Source: JBDSSS01 sp963764195
GTDB taxonomy: Bacteria; Actinomycetota; Actinomycetes; Actinomycetales; Dermatophilaceae
Length of the DNA stretch: 64,000 nucleotides
Reading direction: 5' to 3'
Assembly: GCA_963764195.1 (NCBI GenBank)
Contig: CAVXRG010000008.1
Location: 186,001-250,000, forward strand
The notes under the pieces are model-generated. The model ran no database searches. It was not told where the DNA came from and saw only the letters and a list, made by a program, of their open reading frames with translations. Shown here one piece after another: positions 1 to 8,649 of the stretch. The position numbers were made by a program, and so were the translations under genes. Position 1 is the stretch's first letter. Each line of letters opens with the position of its first letter.

Positions 1-544
1 CGGCGCCCCGCAGGTCACCGCCGTCCACGCGGCGGCCCAGGCGTGCAAGCCGGCCGGGGTGCCGGTCATCGCGGACGGCGGCCTCCAGTACTCCGGCGAC
101 ATCGCCAAGGCGATCGTGGCCGGCGCCGACTCCGTGATGATCGGCTCGCTCCTCGCCGGGTGCGAGGAGAGCCCCGGTGACCTCATCTTCGTCAACGGCA
201 AGCAGTTCAAGACCTACCGCGGGATGGGCTCGCTCGGGGCGATGAGCTCACGCGGCCAGAAGTCCTACTCCAAGGACCGCTACTTCCAGGCCGAGGTCGA
301 CTCCGACGACAAGATCGTCCCCGAGGGGATCGAGGGCCGGGTCGCCTACCGGGGTCCGCTGTCGGCGGTCGCCCACCAGATGCTCGGTGGTCTGCGCCAG
401 TCGATGTTCTACGTCGGCGCGGCGACCGTGCCCGAGCTGCAGGACAAGGGCCGCTTCGTCCGGATCACGTCGGCGAGCCTCAAGGAGAGCCACCCCCACG
501 ACATCCAGGGCATGGTCGAGGCACCCAACTACTCCGTCGGCTGA
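1..544 (+). CDS. guaB: IMP dehydrogenase, C-terminal part (cut by window edge)
   Basis: This is the last ~180 residues of inosine-5'-monophosphate dehydrogenase, which oxidises IMP to XMP with NAD+ in guanine nucleotide synthesis. The frame is open to base 2, so the 5' part lies outside the window. Visible family motifs are the phosphate-binding stretch VPVIADGGLQYSGDI, the flap region YRGMGSLGAM, and KLVPEGIEG-like and YRGPL motifs near the end. A guaB3 homologue and a choD-like gene follow, an order known from mycobacteria. Stop is TGA at 542-544. Identification is secure; only the C-terminal half can be judged. Confidence 0.95.
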   Translation, partial: GAPQVTAVHAAAQACKPAGVPVIADGGLQYSGDIAKAIVAGADSVMIGSLLAGCEESPGDLIFVNGKQFKTYRGMGSLGAMSSRGQKSYSKDRYFQAEVDSDDKIVPEGIEGRVAYRGPLSAVAHQMLGGLRQSMFYVGAATVPELQDKGRFVRITSASLKESHPHDIQGMVEAPNYSVG

Positions 545-551
545 TGGCTCC

Positions 552-624
552 GTCGAGTGCTCAGAAGCCGCTCATCCAGCGAAACGCGGGCTCCGTAAGG
601 AGCGACGGCTTCTGAGCACTCGAC
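552..624. terminator. Perfect 19-bp inverted repeat after guaB, probable terminator
   Basis: Left arm 552-570 (GTCGAGTGCTCAGAAGCCG) is exactly complementary to right arm 606-624, with a 35-nt loop. It starts 7 nt after the guaB stop and ends 10 nt before the -10 box of guaB3. There is no long T tract. Its outer GTCGAGTG edge is shared with the repeat family at 20937, 26591 and 38577, so it may be a member of that family acting as a terminator. Function is inferred from position and symmetry only. Confidence 0.7.
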
Positions 625-634
625 TGTAGGTCGC

Positions 635-640
635 TAGGAT
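635..640 (+). promoter_or_regulatory. -10 box of guaB3, probable leaderless start
   Basis: TAGGAT lies 6 nt before the GTG at 647. That puts the expected transcription start on or next to the start codon. The same TANNNT-N6/7-start layout recurs at many genes in this window. Confidence 0.6.
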
Positions 641-646
641 CTGCGC

Positions 647-1768
647 GTGACCGAGATCGAGATTGGCAGAGGCAAGCGCGGACGGCGCGCCTACTCCTTC
701 GACGACATCGCCGTCGTGCCCTCCCGGCGCACGCGCGATCCCGAGGAGGTCTCGGTCTCCTGGCAGATCGACGCCTACCACTTCGACATCCCGGTGATGG
801 CGGCGCCGATGGACTCGGTCGTCTCGCCCGACAGCGCGATCGCCCTCGGCAAGCTCGGCGCCCTGCCGGTGCTCGACCTCGAGGGCCTGTGGACCCGCTA
901 CGAGGACCCGGAGCCGCTCCTCGCCGAGATCGCGGCCCTGCCCGCGGGCCAGGCCACCTCGCGGATGCAGCAGATCTACGACGAGCCGATCAAGCCCGAG
1001 CTCATCCACGCGCGCCTGCGGGAGCTGCGTGCGGCCGGGGTCACCGTCGCCGGCGCGCTGTCGCCGCAGCGGACCCAGCAGCACTGGAAGACCGTCGTCG
1101 ATGCCGGCGTCGACCTCTTCGTCATCCGCGGCACCACCGTGTCGGCCGAGCACGTGTCCGGCCGGTCGGAGCCGCTCAACCTCAAGCGCTTCATCTACGA
1201 GCTCGACGTGCCGGTCATCGTCGGCGGAGCGGCCGGCTACACGGCGGCCCTGCACCTCATGCGCACCGGAGCGGCGGGCGTCCTCGTCGGCTTCGGCGGC
1301 GGGGCCGCGCACACGACCCGCACCGCTCTCGGCATCCACGCACCGATGGCGTCGGCGGTCGCCGACGTCGCCGCCGCCCGCCGCGACTACCTCGACGAGT
1401 CGGGTGGTCGCTACGTCCACGTCATCGCCGACGGCGGGGTCGGCACCTCGGGCGACATCGTCAAGGCGATCGCCTGCGGGGCCGACGCCGTCATGCTCGG
1501 TGCGGCCCTCGCCCGGGCCACGGACGCCCCCGGGGGCGGTTACCACTGGGGGCCGGAGGCACACCACCCCCAGCTCCCCCGTGGGGAGCGGATCGCCCTC
1601 GGGTCGCAGTCCTCGATCGAGGAGATCCTCTTCGGCCCGGGGCGTCAGGCCGACGGGCAGTCCAACATCATCGGCGCGCTGCGACGGGCGATGGCCACGA
1701 CCGGCTACTCCGACGTCAAGGAGTTCCAGCGGGTCGAGGTCGTCGTCTCGCCCTACCTCGGCAACTGA
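647..1768 (+). CDS. guaB3: GuaB3 family IMP dehydrogenase-related protein
   Basis: 373 aa TIM-barrel protein of the actinobacterial GuaB3 branch of the IMPDH/GMP reductase family. Near the N-terminus it has SFDDIAVVPSRRTRDPEEV and the substrate-site motif VMAAPMDSVVSP. The C-terminal half carries VHVIADGGVGTSGDIVKAIA and AVMLG, the phosphate-binding region. No CBS domain interrupts the barrel, as usual for this branch. The GTG at 647 is chosen because a -10 box sits 6 nt upstream and the N-terminus aligns with the family. It lies 100 nt after guaB. The physiological reaction of GuaB3 in actinobacteria is not firmly established; IMP dehydrogenase or GMP reductase-like chemistry is inferred. 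Confidence 0.93.
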   Translation: MTEIEIGRGKRGRRAYSFDDIAVVPSRRTRDPEEVSVSWQIDAYHFDIPVMAAPMDSVVSPDSAIALGKLGALPVLDLEGLWTRYEDPEPLLAEIAALPAGQATSRMQQIYDEPIKPELIHARLRELRAAGVTVAGALSPQRTQQHWKTVVDAGVDLFVIRGTTVSAEHVSGRSEPLNLKRFIYELDVPVIVGGAAGYTAALHLMRTGAAGVLVGFGGGAAHTTRTALGIHAPMASAVADVAAARRDYLDESGGRYVHVIADGGVGTSGDIVKAIACGADAVMLGAALARATDAPGGGYHWGPEAHHPQLPRGERIALGSQSSIEEILFGPGRQADGQSNIIGALRRAMATTGYSDVKEFQRVEVVVSPYLGN

Positions 1769-1778
1769 CCCCGCCGCC

Positions 1779-3484
1779 GTGGCCCACGACGAGAACGACC
1801 ACGGGCAGGGGCAGGGGCAGGGCCACGACCACGACGTCGTCGTCATCGGGTCGGGGTTCGGTGGGTCCGTCGCCGCGCTGCGCCTCGCCGAGAAGGGCTA
1901 CCGCGTCCACGTCTACGAGGCGGGCCGACGCTTCGCGGACGCGGACTTCGCCCGGACCAGCTGGGACGTGCGCCGCTACCTCTGGGCGCCGCGGCTCGGG
2001 CTTCTCGGTGTCCAACGCATCCACCGCCTGCCGGACTGTCTCGTCCTCGCGGGCGCCGGTGTCGGCGGCGGGTCGCTCAACTACGCGAACACCCTCTACG
2101 TGCCGCCAGCGCCCTTCTTCCGCGACCGGCAGTGGGCCCACATCACCGACTGGCGGGCCGAGCTGTCGCCGCACTACGCGACCGCACAGCGGATGCTCGG
2201 CGTCACGGTCAACCCGTGCGAGGGTCCGGTCGAGCAGCTGATGCGCGACACCGCGACGGATCTCGGTGTCGGCGACAGCTTCCGCAAGACCCCGGTCGGC
2301 GTCTTCTTCGGCGGAGCCCGGCGAGCGGTCCCGGACCCTACTTCGGCGGTGAGGGGCCCGCCCGCACCGGCTGCACCCAGTGCGGCAACTGCATGGTCGG
2401 CTGCCGGGTCGGGGCCAAGAACACCCTCGTGAAGAACTACCTCGCGCTCGCCGAGCGCCGGGGCGTGACCATCGAGCCACTCCGGACCGTGACCCGCGTG
2501 CGTCCGCTCGACCCGGAGCGGACCGGGCAGGGGTATGCCGTCACGACGGTCCGCACCGGGGCCTGGGGCCGGCGGCGCGCGCAGGAACACACCGTCACGG
2601 CCAGCCAGGTGGTCGTGGCCGCCGGCGCCTGGGGGACGGCGCAGCTGCTCCAGGCGATGAAGGCCGAGCCCGAGGGGCGGGGCCTGCCGCGACTGTCCGA
2701 CGCTCTCGGCGCGCTGACGCGGACGAACTCCGAGGCGCTCGGCGGGGCCATGACGGCCCGGGTGCCGGAGGGCATCGACCTGACCAGGGGCGTCGCCATC
2801 ACGTCGAGCTTCAACGTCGCCGACACGACGCACGTCGAGAACTGCCGCTACGGCAAGGGCTCGAACCTGATGGGAGCGCTCGCGGTGATGCAGGTCGACG
2901 GCGGCGGCGGCATCCCCCGGTGGGTGCGGTTCGCCGGCAAGGCCGTCCGCCACCCCCTCGTCCTCGCCCGGTCGCTGTCGACCCGGCGCTGGAGCGAGCG
3001 CACCGTCATCGCCCTCGTCATGCAGAGCAGCGACAACTCGATCACCATCGGCCGCCGGCGCGGCCTGCTCGGGTGGCGCCTGACCTCGTCGCAGGGCCAC
3101 GGCGAGCCCAACCCGACCTACATCCCCGAGGGCAACGAGGCGGTGCGCGCCATGGCGTCGCGGCTCGAGGACGCGACGGGGGAGCGAGCCTGGCCGAGGT
3201 CGTCGGTCGGTGAGGTGCTCGACGTCCCGATGACGGCGCACTTCCTCGGCGGGGCGGTCATCTCGGACTCGCCCGCGTCGGGAGTGGTCGATCCCTACCA
3301 ACGAGTCTGGGGCTACCCGGGTCTGCACGTCCTCGACGGCGCCGCGGTCTCGGCCAACCTCGGGGTCAACCCGAGCCTGACGATCACGGCCCAGGCGGAG
3401 CGGGCCGTCTCGCTGTGGCCGCGTTGCGGTGAGACCGACTCGCGGCCCACCCAGGGCGAGGCCTACCGGCTCGTCGAGGTGTGA
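1779..3484 (+). pseudogene. GMC oxidoreductase, ChoD-like, broken by one frameshift
   Basis: FAD-dependent GMC-family oxidoreductase resembling ChoD, encoded just after guaB3 as in mycobacteria. The first part (frame of 1779) has the dinucleotide-binding motif VVVIGSGFGGSVAALRLAEK and the AGAGVGGGSLNYANTLY motif. The second part (frame shifted by -1) starts around PYFGGEGPARTGCTQCGNCM and runs to the C-terminal active-site segment ending near NLGVNPSLTITAQAERA. The frame changes at about 2336-2338 in a GACCCT context; one extra C would restore PDPYFGGEGP. All conserved blocks are otherwise intact, so this is either a recent single-base deletion or a sequencing error. Start GTG 1779 is 10 nt after the guaB3 stop. 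Confidence 0.85.
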
Positions 3485-3514
3485 GCCGCCGCGCCGAGCC
3501 GGTCGCGGCCGGTC

Positions 3515-5302
3515 TCAGCGCACCGTCTGGGGCTCGTCGCGCCACGACCGCCAGAGAGCGGCATACGCACCGTTGGCCGCGAGCAGCTCGTCGTGCGAGC
3601 CGATCTCGCTGATCAGTCCGTCCTCGACGACGCAGACCCGGTCGGCGTCGTGAGCCGTCATCAGGCGGTGCGCGATGGCCACCACGGTGCGGCCGTCGAC
3701 CACTGCCGCCAGCGACCGCTCGAGGTGACGCGCCGCGCGGGGGTCGAGCAGCGAGGTCGCCTCGTCGAGCACGAGTGTGTGCGGGTCGGCGAGGACCAGC
3801 CGGGCCAGCGCGAGCTGCTGGGCCTGGGGCTCGGTGAGCCGGTGGCCGCCCGAGCCGACGACCGTGGCGAGCCCGTCGGGGAGCGACTCGGCCCAACCCC
3901 GGGCGTCGACGGCCCCGAGGGCGTCGCGCAGCTCGTCCGAGGAGGCGTCGGGCCGGGCGAGGCGAAGGTTGTCCTCGAGGGTGCCGACGAAGACGTGGTG
4001 CTCCTGGGTGACGAGGGCGACCTGACCACGCAGGCCCGGCAGGTCGAGGTCGACGAGGCGCACGCCTCCGACGTCGACCCGGCCCTGGCGCGGGCCGTCG
4101 ATGCCGGCCATCAGCCGGCCGAGCGTGGACTTGCCGGCACCGGAGGGTCCGACGATCGCGAGGCGCTCGCCGGGCCGCAGGTCGAGCGAGACCCCGCGCA
4201 GCACGTCACGGCCGGAGCGGTAGGCGTAGTGGACGTCGTCGACCTCGAGGTGGTCGTCCGCCGGCACCTCGCCGGACGGCGACCGGTCGGCGGGGACGTC
4301 GGCGATCCCGATGACCCGGGCGAGGGAGGTGGCCCCGACCTGGATCTCGTCGAGCCACGAGATGAGCTCGTCGAGGGGACCGGCCATCTGCTGGACGTAG
4401 AGGGCAACGGCCGTGACCGTGCCTGCGGTGGCGAGGTCGCGGTTGATGAGCACGCCGCCCCAGAGGAGGGTCACCGCGACGGGTGCGAAGAAGGCGAACT
4501 CCACCGACGGGAACCAGCGCATCCGCAGCCCGAGCGTGTACATCTCCGCGTCGTAGCAGTCCTCGAGCGCCGCATCCATCCGGCGGCGCCGGCGACCGCC
4601 CAGGCTGAGGGCGTCGACGGTGCGCCCCCCGTCGGCCGACTCGGTGACGACGCCATTGAGCACGGCATACGTCGCGCGCTCGCGCAGGTAGCCGTCGGGA
4701 GCAAGACGCAGGTAGCGGCGGGTGGACAGCCAGAGGACCGGGACGCCGACGAGGATCGGGAGCGCGACGAGCCAGCCGGTGAGGAAGGCCGCGACGACGG
4801 TGATCGCCGTCGTCACCGCGCCGACGAAGATCGACGGGATGCCGAAGCGGATGACGCGGGAGAGTGCCTCGACGTCGTTGGTCGTGCGCGAGACGAGGTC
4901 ACCGGTGCCGGCCCGCTCAACGGTCGAGAGGGGCAGCTCGACGACCTGCTCCATGAACTCCTCGCGGAGCTCGGCGAAGATCGTCTCGCCCATGACGAAC
5001 GACGCGCGGCGGGCAAACCACGTGACGATCGTCTGGACGACGACCGCGCCGGCGATCCACAGCGCCAGCCGGTTGACGACCGCGAGCGACCGGCCGCCGC
5101 TGATCTCGTCGACGAGCAGGCCGATCACGCGCGGGGCGACGAGGGCCGCGACCGCGGCGACGGCGTGGAGGCCGACGACGAGGAGCAGCGAGCGCCGGTG
5201 GCGACGCAGCAGGGCCCGCGTGTGTGCCCGCACCGACGCGACGTCGGCGACGGGCAGGGCGCGGGCGCTGGCGGTGGTCGCAGATGGTGTGCTGGTCGTC
5301 AT
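3515..5302 (-). CDS. ABC exporter half-transporter with consensus Walker A and degenerate signature
   Basis: 595 aa type IV ABC exporter subunit: about six membrane segments in residues ~35-310, then a nucleotide-binding domain. Walker A is intact (GPSGAGKST), Walker B is LVLDEAT, and the switch His is in IAHRL. The signature loop, normally LSGGQ, reads LTEPQ. The upstream partner at 5302-7077 has the opposite defects, so the two chains should form a heterodimer with one working ATP site. The ATG at 5302 overlaps the partner's TGA by one base, giving translational coupling. Substrate is unknown; drug or redox-compound export is suggested only by the MerR/SoxR-type promoter. Confidence 0.9.
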   Translation of the reverse strand: MTTSTPSATTASARALPVADVASVRAHTRALLRRHRRSLLLVVGLHAVAAVAALVAPRVIGLLVDEISGGRSLAVVNRLALWIAGAVVVQTIVTWFARRASFVMGETIFAELREEFMEQVVELPLSTVERAGTGDLVSRTTNDVEALSRVIRFGIPSIFVGAVTTAITVVAAFLTGWLVALPILVGVPVLWLSTRRYLRLAPDGYLRERATYAVLNGVVTESADGGRTVDALSLGGRRRRRMDAALEDCYDAEMYTLGLRMRWFPSVEFAFFAPVAVTLLWGGVLINRDLATAGTVTAVALYVQQMAGPLDELISWLDEIQVGATSLARVIGIADVPADRSPSGEVPADDHLEVDDVHYAYRSGRDVLRGVSLDLRPGERLAIVGPSGAGKSTLGRLMAGIDGPRQGRVDVGGVRLVDLDLPGLRGQVALVTQEHHVFVGTLEDNLRLARPDASSDELRDALGAVDARGWAESLPDGLATVVGSGGHRLTEPQAQQLALARLVLADPHTLVLDEATSLLDPRAARHLERSLAAVVDGRTVVAIAHRLMTAHDADRVCVVEDGLISEIGSHDELLAANGAYAALWRSWRDEPQTVR

Positions 5303-7077
5303 CAGTCGTCCTCTCCCCGGACGACGGTGCGCCGGTAGGCCGGCTCGGTCGTCATCAGCTCGTGGTGGGTCCCCGCGGCGACGACGCGGCCCTGCTCGAG
5401 CAGCACGACGCGGTCGGCCTGGTCGAGCAGGAGCGGGCTCGCGGTCATCAGGACCGTGGTGCGGCCCCTGCGGGCCGCCCCGAGGCGGGCCGCGATCCGG
5501 GACTCGGTGTGCGCGTCGACGGCGCTCGTCGGCTCGACGAGCACGAGGGTCTCCGCGTCGGTGAGCAGGGCCCGCGCGAGCGACAGCCGCTGCCGCTGAC
5601 CGCCGGAGAAGGCCCGGCCGCGCTCCTCGACGTCGCCGTCGAGACCGCCCTGGAGAGCATCGAGGATGTCGCCGCCGCTCGCGACGTCGAGCGCCGCGAG
5701 GACCTCGGCGTCGCTGTGGTCCCCGCGCGGGTCGAGCTCGTCGCGCAGGGTTCCGGTGAAGAGGCGGGGGTCGTTCTCGGACACGACGATCCGGGCACGG
5801 ACGTCGGCGAGGGGAGCGTCGGCCAGACGGGTCCCGCCCAGTCGTGCCTCCGTCGTCCCGGTGCCGAAGCGGCCGAGCCGGTCGGCGAGCACGACCGACT
5901 CCTCGGGCCGGGCGGAGACGACGGCGGTGAGGCGGCCGGGCTCGATCGTCACCCCGCTCTCGGGGTCGACGAGGACAGCCGGGTCGTGGGGGAGGGGCCG
6001 GGGCGACGCCGGCTCGTGCTGGTCGGGCCGGACGTCGAGGACCCTGATCACCTTGCGCGCGCCGATGCCGGCCCGGGTCGCCCGCTCGACCATCTCGGTC
6101 GCGGTGCGCAGCGGGATGACGAGGAAGGCGGTGTAGCCGTAGAAGGCGACGAGCTGCCCGGGCGTGATCTGGCCCTCGACGGCGAAGCGGGCCCCGAGCC
6201 AGACGACGACGAGCACGAAGGCCCCCGGCAGCAGCACCTGGGCCGAGTCGAGGGCGGCCTGGTAGCCGGCCACGCGGTTGCCGACGCGGCGCACGGACTG
6301 GGACTGGGCGGCATACCGGGTCAGGAAGGTCTGCTCGCCGCCGATCCCGCGCAGCACGCGCAGGCCAGCGACGGTGTCGGCCCCGAGCCCGATGAGCCGC
6401 CCGGCCTCCTCGCGCTGGGCGAGCTGGCGGGCCTGGAGCGGGCGGACGATGAAGGAGAGGCAGCCGACGAGCACCGGCACGCCGATGAGCACGACGAGCC
6501 CGAGGACCGCGGAGGTGCGCAGCAGGATCAGCGCGACGACGACGTAGCTGACGATCGCGCCGGCGAATCTCGCTGTCACGTCGTAGAGCCCGCCGATGCG
6601 CATGGCGTCGGAGCTCACCGTCGCGACGACGTCCCCGGTCGGCACCCGGCGGCCGAGGGCCTCACCGGCGTCGGCGGCCTGGTGGCCGATGAGCCGGGCC
6701 GTGCGGAAGGCGCCGCGGATCCAGTTGGCCACGGCGTACTTGTGCCGGAAGGCCCCCGACACGGCGCTGAGCACGACGAGACCGAGCAGCACAGCGCACC
6801 AGAGGACGAGCGCGCCGGTGTCGCCGCCGATGATTCCGGCGTCGATGGCTCGGCTCATCGCGGCGGGGAAGAGGGCCTGGCTGACCATCCAGACGACCCC
6901 GAAGCCGACGGCGATGGCGAGGGTGGGCAGCTGCGCCCGGCCGACCCACCGCAGGTAGGCCACCGGGCCCGAGAGGTCGGGGTCGCCGGCGTCGGTGAGG
7001 GGGAGTCGGGTCACTCGCTCAACGGTACGTCTCGGCGGGGACGGTCTCATCTGGTTTTCGGTGGTGCTCGTCGTCAC
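5302..7077 (-). CDS. ABC exporter half-transporter with degenerate Walker A
   Basis: 591 aa type IV ABC exporter subunit with membrane segments in residues ~45-320 and a C-terminal nucleotide-binding domain. The signature FSGGQRQRLSLARALL is canonical. Walker A is lost (the region reads AVVSARPEESVVLADRL, with no Lys-Ser/Thr), and Walker B reads LVLVEPTSAVD with Val in place of the Asp. It therefore donates only its signature loop to a consensus site made with the 3515-5302 subunit. First gene of a two-gene operon. GTG at 7077 is chosen because a -10 box lies 6 nt upstream, so the mRNA is probably leaderless. Confidence 0.9.
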   Translation of the reverse strand: MTTSTTENQMRPSPPRRTVERVTRLPLTDAGDPDLSGPVAYLRWVGRAQLPTLAIAVGFGVVWMVSQALFPAAMSRAIDAGIIGGDTGALVLWCAVLLGLVVLSAVSGAFRHKYAVANWIRGAFRTARLIGHQAADAGEALGRRVPTGDVVATVSSDAMRIGGLYDVTARFAGAIVSYVVVALILLRTSAVLGLVVLIGVPVLVGCLSFIVRPLQARQLAQREEAGRLIGLGADTVAGLRVLRGIGGEQTFLTRYAAQSQSVRRVGNRVAGYQAALDSAQVLLPGAFVLVVVWLGARFAVEGQITPGQLVAFYGYTAFLVIPLRTATEMVERATRAGIGARKVIRVLDVRPDQHEPASPRPLPHDPAVLVDPESGVTIEPGRLTAVVSARPEESVVLADRLGRFGTGTTEARLGGTRLADAPLADVRARIVVSENDPRLFTGTLRDELDPRGDHSDAEVLAALDVASGGDILDALQGGLDGDVEERGRAFSGGQRQRLSLARALLTDAETLVLVEPTSAVDAHTESRIAARLGAARRGRTTVLMTASPLLLDQADRVVLLEQGRVVAAGTHHELMTTEPAYRRTVVRGEDD

Positions 7078-7083
7078 CGCGCG

Positions 7084-7114
7084 ATGCTAGGACCTCACGT
7101 CGACTTGAGGTCAA
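7084..7114 (-). promoter_or_regulatory. MerR/SoxR-type promoter with palindromic operator in a 19-bp spacer
   Basis: On the minus strand, -35 TTGACC (7114-7109) and -10 TAGCAT (7089-7084) are separated by 19 bp, the long spacer typical of promoters activated by MerR-family regulators. The spacer is filled by a dyad centred at 7101/7102: GACCTCA...TGAGGTC (7112-7091), with one mismatched pair. Its CCTCAAGT half matches the known SoxR box half-site. The regulator is not in the window. The layout is seen directly; SoxR as the regulator is inferred. Confidence 0.75.
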
Positions 7115-7136
7115 AACGGGTAACCGCCGGGGCGGT

Positions 7137-7811
7137 TCAGAAGGTCGTGAAGGTGTTCTTCGCGACGAAGAAGCCGTGCTTCGTCGCCGAGTCCGCGCAC
7201 GTCATGCCGACCTTCTCGCTGAGGCAGGTGACGGTCCCGCCCGGGGTGCCGGCTCGCGAGCCGTAGGCCAGCGTCGGCGGGGTGCCGGTGCGGATGCTGT
7301 CGGCGTTGCAGACCGGGACGGCGCCGGCGCTCGTCAGCTCGATCCGGCCGATGTCGGTGGGTCCGCCGGCCGGGCAGATGCCGGCCCGGGGCGGTGGGGT
7401 GCGGCCGTCGGCCACCTCGCACGCCGGCGTCGCGCCCGACCCGATGGTGCAGAAGATGTTGCCGGACGGGCTGACGAAGACGCCGGTGACCCCGGGCGCC
7501 GGTTTGCCCTTGGCGATCGAGGCGTTCGCCTCCGCCCACGTGTGCGGTGCGCCACGCTGGGGCCCGGCCGCGAGCGCCGTCGGCACCGGCGTCGGCCGCG
7601 TCGTCGGCGTCGTCGGCGTCGCGGCCACGGTCGGGATCGAGGACGGCGTCGCCGGGGTGGGGGTGGACGACGGCTCGTCGGTCGGCGTCACCGTGACCGT
7701 GACGACGGGGGCGCCCACGTCGTTCAGGCCGCAGCCCGACAGGGCCAGCACCGACGCGAGGGCGAGGGCGCCGACGCGGCGACGGCGCCGGGTGGAGCGG
7801 AGGCCGTTCAT
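7137..7811 (-). CDS. Putative lipoprotein with Thr/Pro-rich linker
   Basis: 224 aa exported protein. Residues 1-27 form a lipoprotein signal with an Arg-rich n-region and lipobox LALSGC. Residues ~38-78 are a Thr/Pro/Ser-rich spacer that would hold the C-terminal domain away from the membrane. The C-terminal ~140 residues contain several Cys (in NIFCTIG, PACEV, GICPAG, VPVCNA, VTCLSE, MTCAD), suggesting disulfides outside the cell. I do not recognise the domain. It is divergent from SURF1; the two starts are 67 nt apart. Confidence 0.75.
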   Translation of the reverse strand: MNGLRSTRRRRRVGALALASVLALSGCGLNDVGAPVVTVTVTPTDEPSSTPTPATPSSIPTVAATPTTPTTRPTPVPTALAAGPQRGAPHTWAEANASIAKGKPAPGVTGVFVSPSGNIFCTIGSGATPACEVADGRTPPPRAGICPAGGPTDIGRIELTSAGAVPVCNADSIRTGTPPTLAYGSRAGTPGGTVTCLSEKVGMTCADSATKHGFFVAKNTFTTF

Positions 7812-7866
7812 GGTCCGTCAGTCTGGCACGTCCCCGGGGGGAGCCGGGAGGCCTGTCGCCGTGGCC

Positions 7867-7872
7867 TACCCT
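7867..7872 (+). promoter_or_regulatory. -10 box of the SURF1 gene, probable leaderless start
   Basis: TACCCT is followed by 6 nt and then the GTG at 7879, the same geometry as guaB3 and guaA. This favours GTG 7879 over the in-frame upstream GTG 7861. Confidence 0.5.
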
Positions 7873-7878
7873 TGGGGG

Positions 7879-8649
7879 GTGTCCCGTGGCCTGATCACCC
7901 CTCGCCGGGTGGGGTTCTTCCTGGCCCTGCTCGGGGCCGTCGCGGCGTGCGTCCTGCTCGGGCTCTGGCAGCTCGGCGTCGCCAAGGACGAGGGTCGTCG
8001 ACAGGCCGTTGCGGAGGCGGGCTCGCTCCCGCGGGAGCCGCTCGCCTCGGTCACCCGCGCCCACGGACCCTTCGAGGCCGACCTGTCCAACCGCCCGGTC
8101 AGCGTCACCGGCACGTATGCCGCCGACCGTTCGATCGTCGTCATCGACCGCCGTCTCGGGGACCGCACCGGCTCCTGGGTCGTGACCCCCCTCGAGACCC
8201 CCGGTGGCACCGTGGCCGTGCTCCGCGGCCTCGTCGCGGGGAGCCCCATGCAGGCACCGGCACCGCCGAGCGGCGCCGTGACCGTGCTGGGCACGCTCGG
8301 CCCCTCGGAGTCGCCCCGGGCGGGTGACCGGCTCCCCGGCGAGCAGCGCCGATCCGTCGACCTCGCGGCCCTCGTCAACGAGTGGCCCGGTGAGCTCTAC
8401 AACGTCATCCTGCTCGCCTCCGACGAGAGCGTCGATGGCGCGCCGGTCGCCGCGGCCGACCTGACCCGGGTGCCCCCGCCGGACTCGGGCACCCAGCTCA
8501 ATCTCAGGAACGCCGCGTATGCCGTGCAGTGGTGGGTCTTCGGGATCTTCGCCGTCGTCATGTGGTGGAAGATGTCCCGAGCGGAACCGAGAACAGGGCA
8601 GGAGCCCACCGCTCCCGCCGTCCCCGAGGAAGAGAGCGCCCGAGCGTGA
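7879..8649 (+). CDS. SURF1 family cytochrome oxidase assembly protein
   Basis: 256 aa membrane protein with the SURF1 plan: an N-terminal transmembrane helix (residues ~11-30, VGFFLALLGAVAACVLLGLW), an extracytoplasmic domain with VSVTGTYAADRSIVVIDRRL and GSWVVTPLETPGG, and a C-terminal helix (VQWWVFGIFAVVMWWKM). Family members help assemble haem aa3-type cytochrome c oxidase. Its GTGA stop/start overlap with the next gene indicates an operon. GTG 7861 is an alternative start. Confidence 0.88.
   Translation: MSRGLITPRRVGFFLALLGAVAACVLLGLWQLGVAKDEGRRQAVAEAGSLPREPLASVTRAHGPFEADLSNRPVSVTGTYAADRSIVVIDRRLGDRTGSWVVTPLETPGGTVAVLRGLVAGSPMQAPAPPSGAVTVLGTLGPSESPRAGDRLPGEQRRSVDLAALVNEWPGELYNVILLASDESVDGAPVAAADLTRVPPPDSGTQLNLRNAAYAVQWWVFGIFAVVMWWKMSRAEPRTGQEPTAPAVPEEESARA

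Noticed and set aside
3593..5338. 581-codon plus-strand open frame
   Set aside because: Antisense to an ABC exporter gene with intact Walker motifs; no domain of its own.
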